64,000 nt of DNA from Liquidambar formosana (lineage: Eukaryota > Streptophyta > Magnoliopsida > Saxifragales > Altingiaceae). Each line of letters begins with the position of its first letter. The first letter of the stretch is position 1. Below are positions 33,077 to 46,618 of the stretch, in pieces. Under the pieces are notes generated by a model. It was not told the origin of the DNA and did not search any database. It saw nothing but the letters and a program-made list of their open reading frames with translations. The stretch is taken from NCBI GenBank assembly GCA_039720395.1, contig JBBPBK010000141.1:62001-126000 (forward strand). The letters run 5' to 3'. The position numbers were made by a program, and so were the translations under genes.

Positions 33077-35733
33077 TGTCACACCCCATTTTTGTCACCC
33101 TAGTTTAAGGTCATCATTTCATATAGGTTTTTATTTTATGTTTGAGTCTAGGCATTTGCATTAAGATTTTATGGCGTTGAAGATCATGCATATGAATTTT
33201 GGTTTGATTTGGAGGAGGTTTCAATAGTCAATTAGAGATTTTGTGACTTTAAGGGCATTATTGTCTTTTAAGTCGTATCTTTCCCATTTGACTTTGAAAT
33301 GATCTCCAAGTTGTCAATTAGAATTCATATGAGTACATAGAGTCTATATATAGGTTCAATTTCATGAATTAATGGTTTAAGATCAATTCGGCTCATAGTG
33401 GTTCAGGTTGGCTAAAAGACCCTTTCTTGGTTTGCTCAAATCGACTCATAAGACCCAACCAATTTTCTCTCATTTAACTTCAATTGGGCTTTATTTACAT
33501 CCTAGGTGTGTTTAAAAAGATCAAATTTCGATTGGGAAAGCATTCGGTTCAACCTTGTGTACAAACCCAGCTTAGCGACAGTGAGGCACCATGGTTAACC
33601 ACCTTTGTAAAACCTAACCATGCACCCATGGTTAAGGATTTTTGTCCTAAAATGCTTAAAAATGTGTTCCCCTTCGAAACACGGTCGTTTTGGCTTTTAT
33701 TTCGTCAAAATCGGACTTAATTTGACCCCCGAAAGACTTCTAGAAGGCGAAGGAGTCTAACCGGGGAATGCTAATGGGAGCCCTCGGGTGACCATCTAGG
33801 CCAGACGGTCAGCCGTCCAAGCCCAGACGGTCAGCCGTCCAAGCCCAGACGGTCACCCGAGGGAATCCGTCTTTAAGTGGGATTCTACCTCTTCTCTCCC
33901 TCTTTTGACGGTTTCCTCCGCCATTACAACTTGTTTTCTCTTAGGAGTATGTAAGTTTGAGTTGTTTGAGCACCAAGAGAGTCTCTAAGAGCCCTAGGAT
34001 CATTATTTAATGAATTAATCTTAGCCATTGGTTTAGGGGGTCAGTTCTCTATATAAAGGACATGATGTTCAGCACATAGGGGGGCCACAAGTGCACTTTA
34101 CACTTAGAGAGAGAGGGAGCTACGAGTTTGGAGAGCTAGAAGGACATCAAGAGAAGGCTTTTCAACCCTAAGCAAGCAAGAGAACAAGGACTTTGAAGGC
34201 AAGGGAGGTTCTACAAGAGGTAAGCACTCTTTTTGAATGCTGAATATAGGTCTTCTCCTTCTCCTTCTCCTTCTTCTTCTATGATAGTTCTAGTGCATGT
34301 TGTAACTCCACATGTTAGGTTAATTCCATGCTTTTGTGATATGATATGAATGATTTTAAGATGATTCATGGTTCTATGTGCTTGATAATCTTTAGTTTAC
34401 TAAGGATTTGAAAGCATTACTCTTTTTGTCTTCTTAAATCATGCATAGTTCATATAGTCTATTCACTGTGATTATTGTCATGAGTTGACGCTCCTGTTAT
34501 TTAATACATATGATATGAATGATATTCATGATGATTTGAGCATGTGTCAGGGTTGTTTCATATGTTTTAATGCATAGTTGTGAAATTAGGGTTTCGATAA
34601 CCCTAAATTCACACAAGTTTCCTATAGCATGATAGAATAGGTTTTCTTTTCTGTTTTTCTTCATGGTTATTATATATATGATATATATAGAATAACTATG
34701 ATAGTTTTTGCATGCATGTAGTGGATTTTTAGGGTTTTATGCATGACATGAGATTAGGGTTGCATTAAGGTCTCTATTTATTCACTGTTTTTGTTGATAA
34801 CATGATTAGTGGATGACTTTGAGCCTTAACACTATTCTGTCCAGATTGTTATGTTATCCTTTTTGATATGCTTTGAGCACGTGTAAGGGTACGAACAGGT
34901 GCAGTAGTTGCCTTATTGCAAATAAGGTCGCTATGGCTTAAGCTTGATATTGCTTGGAGTAAATTGCACAAGATAAGTAGGGCATGAAGTGCCCTAATTC
35001 ACTTTTCTTAACCTTTCTTTTCTCTTCTCCCTCCTAGGGTTATTCTCTAATAGAGGGATATAGTCAACTCTAGGGCTTCTTTCCACCCCTTTTTAAAAGT
35101 TTATATCTTCTGTTGGATTTTTTTTATTAAGAATCATTTTATCTTTGAAAATCACTATGGAAGGAAACCTAAGGTTTACCATAACTCTCTATTAGGATTT
35201 AACCCTATTCTTTTCGAACTACGTGGACTTTGATCCGTGTATTTCGCTGCATGGTACGTAGGCGCTCGTTTTGAGGCTCAAGTCCATTCTAGGATCTAAG
35301 TATCCTAGGTTTTTCTTCTCTTTTCTTTTTTCTGTTTTATTTTATTTTCTTTGTTTGATTATGCATGGATGAAATGGATGGATGGGATATATGTTATGCA
35401 TGCTGTATTTTATTGATTGATATTGTTTTGCATGTGATTAAGTTATTAAATTAGCCCAATCAAATTAAGAGACCAACTCGGGCGATGTGGGTGCCTACGG
35501 GCTTTGCCCAGAACCGTCCCACATCGTAACTTAGCCCCCGAATCCATTTTCTGGTTTTAAAGACTTAGCATTTCCTTTCAAAATGGAGTCATGTGGTTTT
35601 TGAAAATAAAACATTTTTATGGTTTTCCTCTTTTCTTTAAAAAAATGAGGTGGCGACTCCTTTTTGTTTGTTGTCTTTCACCTCTGTATTTTTTGCCAAA
35701 CCCTGGTGGGCCGCGCTTTTTCGTGGGTTCACA
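33077..35733 (+). repeat. Element D 3' LTR (2657 bp)
   Basis: It matches 24896-27531. It is longer chiefly because a 22-bp unit (GGTCAGCCGTCCAAGCCCAG plus two bases) is present twice at about 33807-33850 and once in the 5' LTR. TATA is at 34050-34057 and GGTGGCGACTCC at 35649-35660. Confidence 0.95.
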
Positions 35734-36040
35734 TAATTTCCTCCCACTTCCATTGCGGAATGGGTAAAGGTTGGAGTAATCCTGGCGGCTTCTTATGTTC
35801 AACTTTCACTACCTGACAATTCAAACATTGTGCTACGTATCGAGCAACATCTTTCTTCATTCCTCTCCACCAATATTCTCTCCTCAAGTCTTTGTACATC
35901 TTGTTATTACCAGGATGAATAGAAAACTTGGATCGATGTGCCACATCAAGAATTTCTTCTTTTAAAGATCTGTCATTAGGAACAGCTAATTTTCCCTTGA
36001 ACCTTAAGCCAAGATCATTTCCAACTGACCATTTGTCCAC
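35734..36040 (-). pseudogene. pol: Element E integrase zinc-binding domain (first part)
   Basis: The H2C2 module is seen as AHRSKFSIHPGNNKMY through YVAQCLNCQVVK, and the frame runs to PIPQWKWEEI at the insertion point of element D. The next residues lie at 24888. The domain helps integrase multimerise and bind LTR ends. Confidence 0.92.
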
Positions 36041-36050
36041 TTCCTCACCA

Positions 36051-36335
36051 TTATTTAGGCGAATTCGAACATTTACTAATGCAGGGTCCTTCCACTAACC
36101 ATCTACGACCTTCTGTAAGATAACTTGGTCTAGCTAATGCATTATAGACACAAGCTTTTTGCTTTTTACCTCCAATACAAAGATTGTACTCACGCAGGTC
36201 TGCCAATATCTTTGATTTGGCTACAACAAGATTATAAGTCACACCTTGAGATTTCCTACTCAAGGCATCCGCCACTACATTGGCCCTACCCGAATGGTAT
36301 TGTATCTCAAAGTCATAATCCTCGAGGTATTCCAA
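36051..36335 (-). pseudogene. pol: Element E RNase H end and linker, frameshifted
   Basis: It begins after a TGA stop near 36339 with [20 protein letters not shown] followed by ADALSRK, the conserved end of the Ty3 RNase H domain. A frameshift near 36098 separates it from the integrase zinc domain. Confidence 0.85.
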
Positions 36336-36338
36336 CCA

Positions 36339-36725
36339 TCAAGTTTGGCGCAAATTGATATCCTTCTGAGTAAAGATATACTTCAAGCTTTTATGATCAG
36401 CATACACTTCAAATCTCTCCCCATATAGGTAACATCTCCAAATCTTTAAAGCAAACACCACAGCTGCCAATTCCAAATCATGGGTAGGGTAGTTCTTCTC
36501 ATGGGGTTTTAATTGTCGAGAACCATAAGCTACAACTTTGCCATGCTGCATCAAAACACATCCCAACCCTTTCAAGGAAGCATCAGAATACACTGTATAT
36601 GGTTCTCCATTCTGAGGTATAATTAATACTGGCGCAGTGGTTAAACACGCCTTAAGGGCATTAAATGCCTGATCACACTCCTCATCCCATACAAAGTGAA
36701 CTCCTTTTCGTGTTAACCTTGTCAA
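36339..36725 (-). pseudogene. pol: Element E RNase H domain
   Basis: Motifs are [18 protein letters not shown] (active-site Asp), [20 protein letters not shown] (Glu and Asp region) and [16 protein letters not shown]. The domain degrades the RNA strand of the replication hybrid. It lies between a TAG stop near 36742 and a TGA stop near 36338. Confidence 0.92.
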
Positions 36726-36749
36726 AGGTGCAGCAATACTGGAGAATCC

Positions 36750-37310
36750 CTATATAAATCTCCTATAGTATCCTGCTAGACCGAGGAAACTACGAATCTC
36801 GGTGACACTTCTAGGTCGTTCCCAATTTAGGATCGCCTCCACCTTCTCAGGATCCACAGAAATCCCTGCTTCAGATACTACATGACCGAGGAATCTCACC
36901 TCGCGCATCCAGAACTCGCATTTCTCTTTCTTAGCATACAACCTATGCTCTCTCAGCAATTGCAAGGCTATACGCAAATGTGTCTCGTGTTCCTCTGGGG
37001 TTCGCGAGTAAATCAGAATGTCATCTATGAATACCACTATAAACTGATCAAGATAGAGGTGAAAAATCCTATTCATCAGATCCATGAATGCTGCGGGTGC
37101 ATTAGTTAAACCAAAAAGCATCACGGTAAACTCGTAGTGTCCATAGCGAGTATTAAACACCGTCTTCTTGACATCATCATCCTTGATCAATAGTTGATGA
37201 TAACCAGATCGAAGGTCGATCTTGGAGAAAACACAAGACCCTCTATGTTGGTCAAATAAATCATCTATACGAGGTAAAGGGTACTTGTTCATGACAGTTA
37301 CCCGATTCAA
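36750..37310 (-). pseudogene. pol: Element E reverse transcriptase, palm
   Basis: The segment runs from [15 protein letters not shown] through [36 protein letters not shown] and the catalytic [11 protein letters not shown] to [12 protein letters not shown]. The catalytic Asp pair is intact. A TGA stop at about 37312, probably from a CpG change, separates it from the start of RT. A TAG stop follows near 36749. Confidence 0.95.
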
Positions 37311-37313
37311 CTG

Positions 37314-38117
37314 TCAATAATCTATACATAGCCTCAGAGTACCATCTTTCTTCTTCACAAATAAAACAGGTGCTCCCCATGGGGAAACACTAGGTCGAAT
37401 GAATCCCTTACTCTTAAGCTCATTCAATTGGGTCTTCAACTCTCTCAATTCTGCTGGTGCCATTCGATAGGAAGTAATAGAAATAGGAGATGTGCCAGGA
37501 TACACCTCAATAGCAAACTCAATCTCCCTCCTTGGAGGTAAACCCGGTAAGTCATCTGGAAAGACATCTGGAAACTCCTGCACTACTGGAATGAAGGTCG
37601 AATGCACCTTATTCTGTCCATCACCACGGATGCTTGCTAGAAAACTTATATATCCTGCTGACTTGATACGGGGAATAGGTAAGTCCAGCACAACATCTGG
37701 TAAGGGAATATATTTATCCCCATAAAAAGAAAATGAAATTCCTTCAGGAGAACAGAATGACACCTTTTTGGAGTAACAATCCATCACTGCTTGATTGGAT
37801 GACAACCAATCCATACCTAGGATTACATCATATCCTATCATTTCTAGGACAATCAAATCCACAGACAATTCTTGTCCCGAGATTACTAAGCAACAAGATT
37901 TACAAATACTCGCCATACTACACGAGTTCTCGAAAGGTGTATCTACTTCTAGTATATACCCCATAGGTTCTGCCTTTAATCCCAAGGCTCTTGCAAAAGA
38001 TTCAGAAATAAATGAATGAGTGGAACCGGGGTCAAATAATATTTTGGCACAAAAATTATGCACCAGAAATATACCTTCCACTACAGCATTTGATGCTCCT
38101 TCTACGGGTCGAGTCAT
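37314..38117 (-). pseudogene. pol: Element E protease and start of reverse transcriptase
   Basis: The protease has [14 protein letters not shown] (the Asp-x-Gly active site) and [17 protein letters not shown]. It is followed by [20 protein letters not shown] and the RT fingers ([18 protein letters not shown], then [20 protein letters not shown], then LRLCIDY). The frame continues upstream through an RGRG-rich linker to the gag zinc knuckle. Confidence 0.94.
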
Positions 38118-38584
38118 AGCATAGGCTCTCCCACGACCACGATCCCCTTGATTTCTGCCTCCACTTTGGCGAGACTGACCTCGCTGCCCATATCCCTGTC
38201 CAAACTGTTGCCTATACCCCTATGGTTGTTGAGTGGGTTGATCATATTGTTGTTAACCAAAGAATTGTGGCGCTTGATATTGTTGGGGCTGAGAACAGGG
38301 GTAGGATGATTGAGTTCCTTGTCCAGTCTGGTACTATGGGTAGTGGTAAGAAGACTGAGAAGAACCACTAGTGTATTGTGGAGATTCAGATGGTTAGAAT
38401 TGAGCTCCAGTCAAAAGAGGACAATTAGGGCGAATATGGCCTTTTTGTCTACACAGAAAATAAACTTTGGGGTTTTCACTGCTCCCACTGCTACTCCCAC
38501 TGCTTTGACTGCTAGATTGCTTAAATTGCTGGCCTCTAGGACGGAGATAGTTTGAACTACCGCCTCCTTGTGGCTTCTTGCCAA
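38118..38584 (-). pseudogene. gag: Element E gag C-terminus with altered zinc knuckle
   Basis: This is the downstream part of gag, after the Copia B insertion (target copy GCCAA at 38580-38584). It is Ser/Gln/Gly rich. The CCHC knuckle at 38421-38462 reads YFLCRQKGHIRPNC, so the first Cys of C-x2-C is Tyr. Stops interrupt the Gln-rich linker near 38256 and 38334. Confidence 0.85.
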
Positions 38585-40241
38585 TGTTGGGAATCGAACA
38601 AGAGGGAAAAATACAAAGGCGGAATATAAAAATTTTTCCTGCGATTCCCAATCCCATGAATCTAACTATGCATAACACAAAATCAAACCCTAACTACGAA
38701 GAGGGTTAGAACACTTACAGAATTTTTGTCTTCTCCTTTTTGCTCCAAGCTTTGATTCCGGACAGCAGTGAATGAGCAGCCCAAGTGTGCTGCCTCCAAC
38801 GGTATCCACACCTAGCTAGAGCTTCAAGTCCTTTCTTTCTTCTTCCTTGTTGTTGCTAGAGGTGGAGAAGAGAGAGAGAGAGAAGAGAGCCTCCAAAGGG
38901 CTGGACGGCTAGGGTTTATTGTGCAAGCCTCTTATGCCATGTCACACATAAGTGTGACTTATATAGGCAGCCCACTAAAGGGGGCTGGCCATGGGGAAGA
39001 AACCCTAATAGGGTTATGTGTAATTACTCTTAATTGCACATTAACCCCTATTATTTGTATCAAATACAAATAAGCCCATAAAGAACTATTCTTTATTCAC
39101 TAAAACCCTTTCTCTCATAGACTTTAAAGCCCTTCTTGCATGATCAGTGTGTGACCCATTGGGTTCACATCATTAAGTAGTAGGAATAGCACAAGGTGTG
39201 CACAATGGAACTCTTTCCATTTAGGGTCTAATTGGAACTCCTTCCAATTCCCTAATTGATTATAACTCACTTATATCAATTAGGGCTTCTACTAACCATG
39301 AGTAACACCTAGCATATGGCTCATGGTGTCGTCCTTAATGAGGTGAATAGTCATTTACAAAGAACCCTTCTGTTATAGTTTATAGGTTACAATTGCATCC
39401 TTCCTTCAACACAATGTCTCTAATTGAACTAATAGGACATGGAAGTCTGTCAAGTCCCTAGTTCAATTACTTTATACTCATTCATAGATATCAACTCATT
39501 GATGAACTCATGAAACTCTTTTCATATTCATCCTACCATGGCCATGGATTTAATGAGTTATATTATGAATGCTATATGAGACATTCTCTCTCTTTTTCCT
39601 GAGAGTGATGGATCCCTTGTTGATTACTCACATGCCTTCATACACATAGCAGTAGGGCCAATGAACACCTTTGCAGACCCCTGAATAGGATCTGCACTTA
39701 GTGTTATCAAACTTCTAAAGCTACATGCATAAGACAACTATGGTGTCTCAGGTCTAAGGATTACTTGTACCACTATAACAATGAGAAACTGATTGACAGG
39801 CAGGAAAAACTCCATTCAGTTTATCTCATATCTTTGGTCACATTCAGTGTACCTATTCTCGTAATAGGCACCCACTTGTTGGTTGTAGTGTCTCCACACA
39901 AATAGCTTGAGACTAGCTATCCTCCTATAGAGTCAACCTAACAAGTGCTAGTCCTATCGTTCATAACTGTCCATCATAGTGAACCTTCAACTAGGAATGC
40001 TTTAGGAGTTTAGTACAGAGATATATCTATAGTCTCAAAATTACAACTCTTTGTAATTCCATATTCTCAACTCTAACTCCATGGACATATTATGTAAATA
40101 TAAATGATGCATATAAACATAATAGAATAAGCCCTTTTATTAAATCAATAATAAATGTGACATACATAAATGAAATCAAATGATTGTTCCTAATCCCTAA
40201 ACAATCATCTCCATGATTGGCTCTAGGGCATAATCCTAACA
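38585..40241 (-). repeat. Copia B 3' LTR (1657 bp)
   Basis: Minus-strand ends are TGTTAGGATTATGCCC and TTCCCAACA. The TATA box (TATATAAG, 38958-38965) is followed directly by the dyad GTCACAC-ttat-GTGTGAC (38941-38958). A GA run lies at about 38867-38885. Confidence 0.96.
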
Positions 40242-43149
40242 ATCTCCCACTTGCACTAAAGCCAATCGACCATGTATCGTATACCTATCTTCTCAAGATG
40301 TTGGTCTTAGACATAATCAATTACGTTTTAAAGCTTTAGTCAGTAGGTCTACAAAAACTTATGTAGATAATATCTTCTGTAATGTATCTATTACCTCTTC
40401 CAATGATTCCTCTAATCACTTGGAATTGCCGCTCTATGTGTTTGGACTTTTGATGAGACCGTGATTCCTATACTTGAGCTATAGACCCATTGTTGTCACA
40501 AAACAAGGTGTGGGCAACTCAATGGAAGGAACAACTCCAAGTTCTAAATGAACTTATAGATCCAAACAGTCTCCTAGACAATGCGACAATTAATTCACCC
40601 TTAATAATGGAATCCACTGTATCTTTCATACAGTTCTTCCATTAAGTATTTCACCAACTAAAGTGAATATAAAATATACCCCATATGGATTATATCCAAA
40701 TCCATATACCCATCTACTATGAGTTTACAATTTCCATATACAATCCAATATTCCAAATTTGAATTGACTGATAACTATTTGTAACAATTACAATATAATA
40801 GATATCAGGTTCAATACATAGTGTAGAATAAGGCTTCTTAACACTTTAAGAACCTTACTTGTGTTATCCTAGGGCACATACCCTTGAATAATGAATTCTT
40901 ATCTGAAGTAAATCAGACCTCCCTTAGAATTCTCCATGTTGAACTCCTTCAACATTTCAACTATGTTTAATGACTTGGAGATACTTAGCAATCTATATGA
41001 TCTATCTCTATAGATCTTGTTGGATGCTTCTACCAAATCTTTCATGAAGAAGTTTTTCTCAAAAACTAAAACTTCACATTAGATAACATTTATATATCAT
41101 TCATAATGATTAGGATGTCATCTTATTGGTAGGATAAAGAAAAACGATCGCACTCCCACTAACCTTTTATACACTCATGGTCCATCTATACAATGAGAGA
41201 AATCAAACAATTTGATTACTTCAACTTTATAGATGTTCTAATTATGAGAACCTTGTAGTCTATTAATAGACTTCTATAACTTACACACTTTTATGGTTTT
41301 TCACCATTTGATATAACATCTTTATATCCTTTTTGACATATCTCATATTCAAAATGTGTGTTTATAGATAACAAGATCCAAATGGATTTCAGCATAACTA
41401 TTATCAAACAAGTTTCTTTATGGACAACTTTTTGCCTATGTTGAAAACATTCTTAAATAGCCAAGCCTTTTAGGTCTCTACCTATCCATATTGGATTTAA
41501 TGACTCTTAGTCATTTCTCAAGTTGATGTGAAACATCGTCTAGTCATAATCAATAGGATTATCTTGGTGATCTTTATCACCAAAGAACAATTCTTTCACA
41601 TTCTAATGGAGATACAATATCTCTCTTATGTTAAAGAAATATCCAATTTGATCTATGAAAAGAATGTGGTGTAATTAAAGGTTTTGCCTCAACAGAGACA
41701 AGGGTTGGATCTTTGTTCGTTTGTGGCTTTATAGACAATTCTATAAATTCTATCTACTTTTGCATTTTTCTTGAATGAACTCTTTCTCAAGAAAATCTAG
41801 CAAACATCCTAATGGACAACTTTTGTTCATTAGGGTAATAGAAATACTATCCCAACCACTTTTGGGATATACCACAATTCAACACTTACTTGACCTTATT
41901 TCCAGATTGTCTACATTATGTTTCTAGACATACGTAGCACAAGCCCAAGCCTTAACTTCTTTAAATTGGGTTTCTTCCCATATCATATCTGATATAATTG
42001 GGACGAAACTGGAGTGAACCCTAAATTATCAATATGTAGCAATTTTAAGGTATATCCTAGATGGATACATTAGTAAAACTCATCATGGATCAAACCATAT
42101 CTTAATAGGGTTCAATTCGTTCTCTTAGATTCACCATTGAGCTATGGTATTCTAAGATGAGTCTACTATAATTGAATGCATGCTCTACATGACTGTATAC
42201 ATCATAATGTATAGTCAAATTATAAATGTAACTCATTCACTTCACCAAGTAAAAGATGGGTTTGGTCATCTCATAACCAAGTCATAATCGTTACATTTAA
42301 ATGAGAGTCTCTACATCTCTTGTATTCTCGGAATACGTTGCATTCGCTCTAATTAGTCATTTAAATTTGGAAATCAAATTTCTAGAATGTCTTAAATGAC
42401 TTAGTTAAGAAATAAGTTCCCAAAATTAATCTAGCAACTCTTGCTCTATTAAAATTTTTAAAGGTAACTTATTATCTACTTAACTTTCTGCTTCGATTTA
42501 GATTATACTAGAATCCAAAAACCAAGAAGCAGAACTAACCAACAATTTAGTTTAGAGCATGAACCAAAACTTCAAAAGTTTGGTTCTTCTAGGAAGACTG
42601 ATACTTTATCAAGTTCCCTTTACAATACCTTATATTTACTACAAAATAATTATATTTCTTTGTCTTTGACTTTTCAAGACTTGCTTTCCTCTATGCTTCC
42701 ATTTTAAATCACATCTAGCTTCTCAAGCTATTCTATGTGATTAATCATTTTTCAAAAGAATGATTATTAATAAACAACTTTTATTACATCCTAGTCCAGA
42801 AGAAGTCCTTTATAACTACTATACTTTATAGTATTATTTTACTCACTATACAACCTTTGTATGTGATGTAGGACATCAAAGGCACTTGCATTGACTAATT
42901 TTGCTTCTGAAGCTCATTAGTCATCAATACTATCATATAGCATGGCAACAAGATGCCAATTGTGCATAGTGTCTTTTTCTTCTTAGGATGTTTTATGGAG
43001 GGCCTTTAAGAAAAGGCCTAATAGCATATGAACAATCTTTTGAAATTAAGAACAATTCTCAATTTCCTAGGTCAATCAAAGAAATCGGGTTTAGTCAAAC
43101 TATCAATATCCTATATATTAGGAAATAGGGGTTTTGAGGTGAGTAATTA
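40242..43149 (-). pseudogene. Copia B decayed gag/pol remnant
   Basis: By alignment with Copia A the gag region starts near 43149, but the ATG present at 20156 has no counterpart here. Scattered gag and RT/RNase H-like words are seen only with many stops and frame changes. One example is the antisense of TTGGAATTGCCGCTCTATGT near 40425, which fits the conserved RNase H end. No frame of 60 residues or more survives on the minus strand. At 2.9 kb it is also much shorter than a full Copia gag-pol of about 4 kb. Confidence 0.7.
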
Positions 43150-46100
43150 GGTAATCTACATAAACAGAGAATTAGATTTCATTTTTATCCATAATGATTG
43201 GGTCTTTAATCATATGGTACCTCCCACTATTTTATCAAATTCCATACACCCTCTAATGGAATTCGGGAATCTCATTCCTAATGGGGATTGGGGTCCCACT
43301 GTGACCTAGAAGCCTCACATGTTAGTTTCTTGGCTTCTAACCCACAATAAAAAGACAACTCTTTGTCTATTGCTTCATAAGCAAGTTCCAATCGTTTTGC
43401 CTCTAGGGAACATACACCTCACATGTTAGTTTCTTGGAATACTTCCCTAGTTAAGTTAAACCCATCATTCACACAGGTATGTTTCGCCAAATATATACCT
43501 CACATGTTAGTTTCTTGGTATATACCAGTTTAGGCACCCCATGATATCTCATATGTGATAGTTTCAAGTAATGTCTTTAACATGGGTAGCTCCTACATGT
43601 CTGCAGCCAGGTACCCACATTAAGGGACGTTAGATGATCCTATAATGATGGAAGGCAATGAAGAATTCATTCCCCAATGACTTCTCCATTTTCAACTTAA
43701 TATTAAATAAGAGGGGTTTTAAAGGGTCTCATCAAATTAACATGCATCCTATGTATCAAAATTAAGCATATAAATTATGCTATTTATAATCATACATCTC
43801 ATGCTATTATAAATCATACATCGCATGCTATTATATATCAACATATATAAAGTACCATATTTTGATATTAGTCCCTAAGTGAATAGGTAACATATACCAA
43901 ACTATGGTATTGGAGCTAAAACAATTATCTCATAAATTAAAGCTCCCACTATGATGATTATGGACTTTAAGAGGATTCAATCCAAGCCAATAGATTGAAT
44001 CCAAGGTCTAAGGTGGGTGTAGGTGATCGTAAAATAAACCATTCGTAACATGCATGCTTTCTTGAAATACTTCTCTAAGCTTTCAAGTCCTTCAATCTGC
44101 TCCCTTGGCTTGATGGTCTCCACCATTGGCTTGTTGGGCTCTATCATGCTCCTTTGGGTCCACCATGCTCCTTAGTGCGCTCTCGATTACATAACATTTA
44201 CATAATTTAAAGAAAGGGATACATAAGGGGAATGTGGGGTACATAAGAGAATGATAGAGAAAGAGGGAGAGGGAAGGTGGCATGCAAGCCCCAAATAAAT
44301 TACATCACCTTAATAAAATTACAACTCTTGTAAATAATAACATCCCATTCATAAGACGGCCAATCACAATTGGTTTAAAGGGTATAGTCCATAATCATCA
44401 TCCAAGCACATACATACAATCTCATTGCATAATGTAAAGAAAAACTGTAAGCATTAAAACATATGGGCATTATGGTAATTCTCTTGAATGATTTACATTA
44501 ATCTCATTAATGCATCCTAATCTTATTAGGTTTTAACAAAAATATCCAGAATTAAATAAAGTCTTAACATTTAAGACATTACAGTTTCAATTAATCAAAT
44601 TAATTTAAGACATGTAAAGTTTCCTAAAATAACTCTAATATCCAATATTAGGGTTTCCTTAATTAAAGAAAACAATTTCATTTAATTAAGAATTTCCAGA
44701 TTTTAATTTAATCCCTAACTGTGTTTTAAACCATTTAAAACATTATAAAATTAATCAATATTAATTAAATAATTAATATAGGAATTAAATAAAATCATTA
44801 AAATGATGAATTAGTGTATTAGGGTTTCCTAAAACCCTAAACCCTAAATGCATAACCCTAAACCCTAAATGCAAGCCCTAATCATTAAATGCCTTATGAT
44901 TGGTCATTTAATGTCCAATCATTAAAACCCTAGGTTCATATGGTATTTAATAAAAGGGATTAGGGTTTAATTAATGCCAAATAGGGTATTAATTACCCTT
45001 AATTAATTACACTAATTAGGGTTTCCAAAACCCTAACCCTAGACATCATTAATGGTATTAATTATGCCCTAACAATCAATAACCATGATTGGTCATTTAA
45101 TGACCAATCATTAACTCTTAATTAAGGTAATTAATATTCCAATTAGGGTTTTAATTAATGCCATAATGAAATTAGGGTTTCATCATTAACTCAAAATTAG
45201 GGTTTCATCCTTAACTCTATGCAGCCGTCACTACCAGTGGGCTGCCTGAGCTTGGCTAGGCTGCCATGGCCACCAACGACTGTGGGAGGCCATGGCCAGT
45301 CATGGGAGAACATCCTAGGGGTGTGGGACAAGCCTCTGGACACGTGAGAAGTGGTGGAAGTGGCTGCCATCATCAAGAACAATCAGGGTTTCCAAAACCC
45401 ATTGCTGGAGCCATTGTTGCAGACCTTGAAGGTCACAATAGCTTCTAAATCCTTATCAATTCGACTCCTCCATTGAAACCAGCTTTTGTATCATGTCCCT
45501 ACATGAAATACTAAGCTAATAGAAGAGGTTAGGATGATCAAATCATCATCAATTGTTCTAAACAATTAAAACAACAGTAGGCTGCCCAGAAATTTACAGC
45601 ATACTGTCCATTGTCAGAAATTGATTTAAAACCCAGCAAGATGAATGAATTAGGCTACCAAATGAATTTTCCCAGTATCCTACATGTCTTAGGAAATTAA
45701 TGCAATTGGTTTCATGCAATTTGGAGTTCCCTAACTCAAGTTCTAATCAAAACTCCATTGATGAGTTTTCTGCAGAGAAAATCTGCTATGTTGTTCATGA
45801 AAAATTTTCAAACTTTTTGAATCTTTTTCCATCAAAACCTTTTTGAAACTTAAAGAAAATCATATACACATGATATATAATGATCCTACAATGATCTTCC
45901 ATCATAAATACAGCAGCTTTAATTAGAATTAATTGCAAGAACCTTAGGGTTCTAAAACCCAGATTCAGCCTCCATGGTGTTCTTCTCCTTCTTCCTTCTG
46001 TTCTAGCATCTTAATCCAATTATGATGCATCTAAATGCTTGGGAACCTTTCCCTACCATGTCTAGAACATAACCCAAGTGGTGGCAACCATTGCGATGCC

Positions 46101-46605
46101 TTTGATCTCCATCAATAACTCAAAGTTGTGGCTATTGCATCATTCCCGAGCAAAACTGTCTTTCCAGACAGCCTGTAGTAAAAAATTCATAACTTTCACT
46201 ACAGAACTCGGATTGACGCACCGTTTGTTGGGTTGGAAAGCTTATTCAAAGAGCTTTCTAACCATATATGGCTTGAAAATTTTGGAGAAGAACTCTGAAT
46301 TCGGCAGGCAAAACAAGATGATGGTTTTTCATGGCAACCATGAAAACTGTTCTTAACAGTTTTATAAAACCCTAGTTTCCTTATTCTTCTTCTCCAAACT
46401 CAAACCCTATGCAACCTATTGCATCCATGGATACACTTAACCATCAATTAGAAGAGGAGTAGAAGAGAATTGACCTAGGGTTCCAAACCCTAGGTTCAGC
46501 CGTGGAGGAAAACCAATTATGCAGAAAAAATTTTCCAGATTTTTGAATCATTCAACTACACCATAATTACCAGCCCATATGTATTTTGTATTATGCATAA
46601 TCATG
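43150..46605 (-). other. Copia B 5' leader (3.4 kb)
   Basis: This long leader matches Copia A (20157-21187) and Copia C (61317 onward). It contains AACCCTA-rich stretches (44820-44880) that look telomere-like but are not tandem telomere repeats, and two palindromes of ATGATTGGTCA with TGACCAATCAT type (44896-44922, 45085-45111). Small frames (44092-44283, 46078-46356) have no recognisable product. Confidence 0.75.
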
Positions 46606-46617
46606 GCTCTGATACCA
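46606..46617 (-). other. Copia B primer-binding site (tRNA-iMet)
   Basis: The minus strand reads TGGTATCAGAGC one base after the LTR end. This is the standard plant initiator-Met primer site. Confidence 0.92.
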
Positions 46618-46618
46618 C

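Larger units (their letters stand above)
24896..35733 (+). mobile_element. Element D: Tat/Ogre-like LTR element with gag only
   Basis: The plus-strand LTRs are 24896-27531 and 33077-35733, both beginning TGTCACACCCC and ending GTGGGTTCACA. Flanks are TAATG (24891-24895) and TAATT (35734-35738), a 4-of-5 target duplication. Joining the flanks restores the expected order of the host element integrase, which proves the insertion. The interior (27532-33076, 5.5 kb) has a primer site, leader, frameshifted gag, repeats and a polypurine tract but no protease, RT or integrase. Confidence 0.93.

Noticed and set aside
37492..38019. Plus-strand frames over 36137-38555
   Set aside because: These are antisense shadows of the element E pol and gag.
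44820..44880. Interstitial telomere repeat (AAACCCT)
   Set aside because: Only a few CCCTAAA words separated by ATGCATA and other sequence. They belong to the Copia leader and recur at 63160-63230.
45197..46356. Possible host exons in the Copia B leader
   Set aside because: Homologous sequence occurs in the Copia C leader, the frames are not conserved between copies and no splice pattern is evident.
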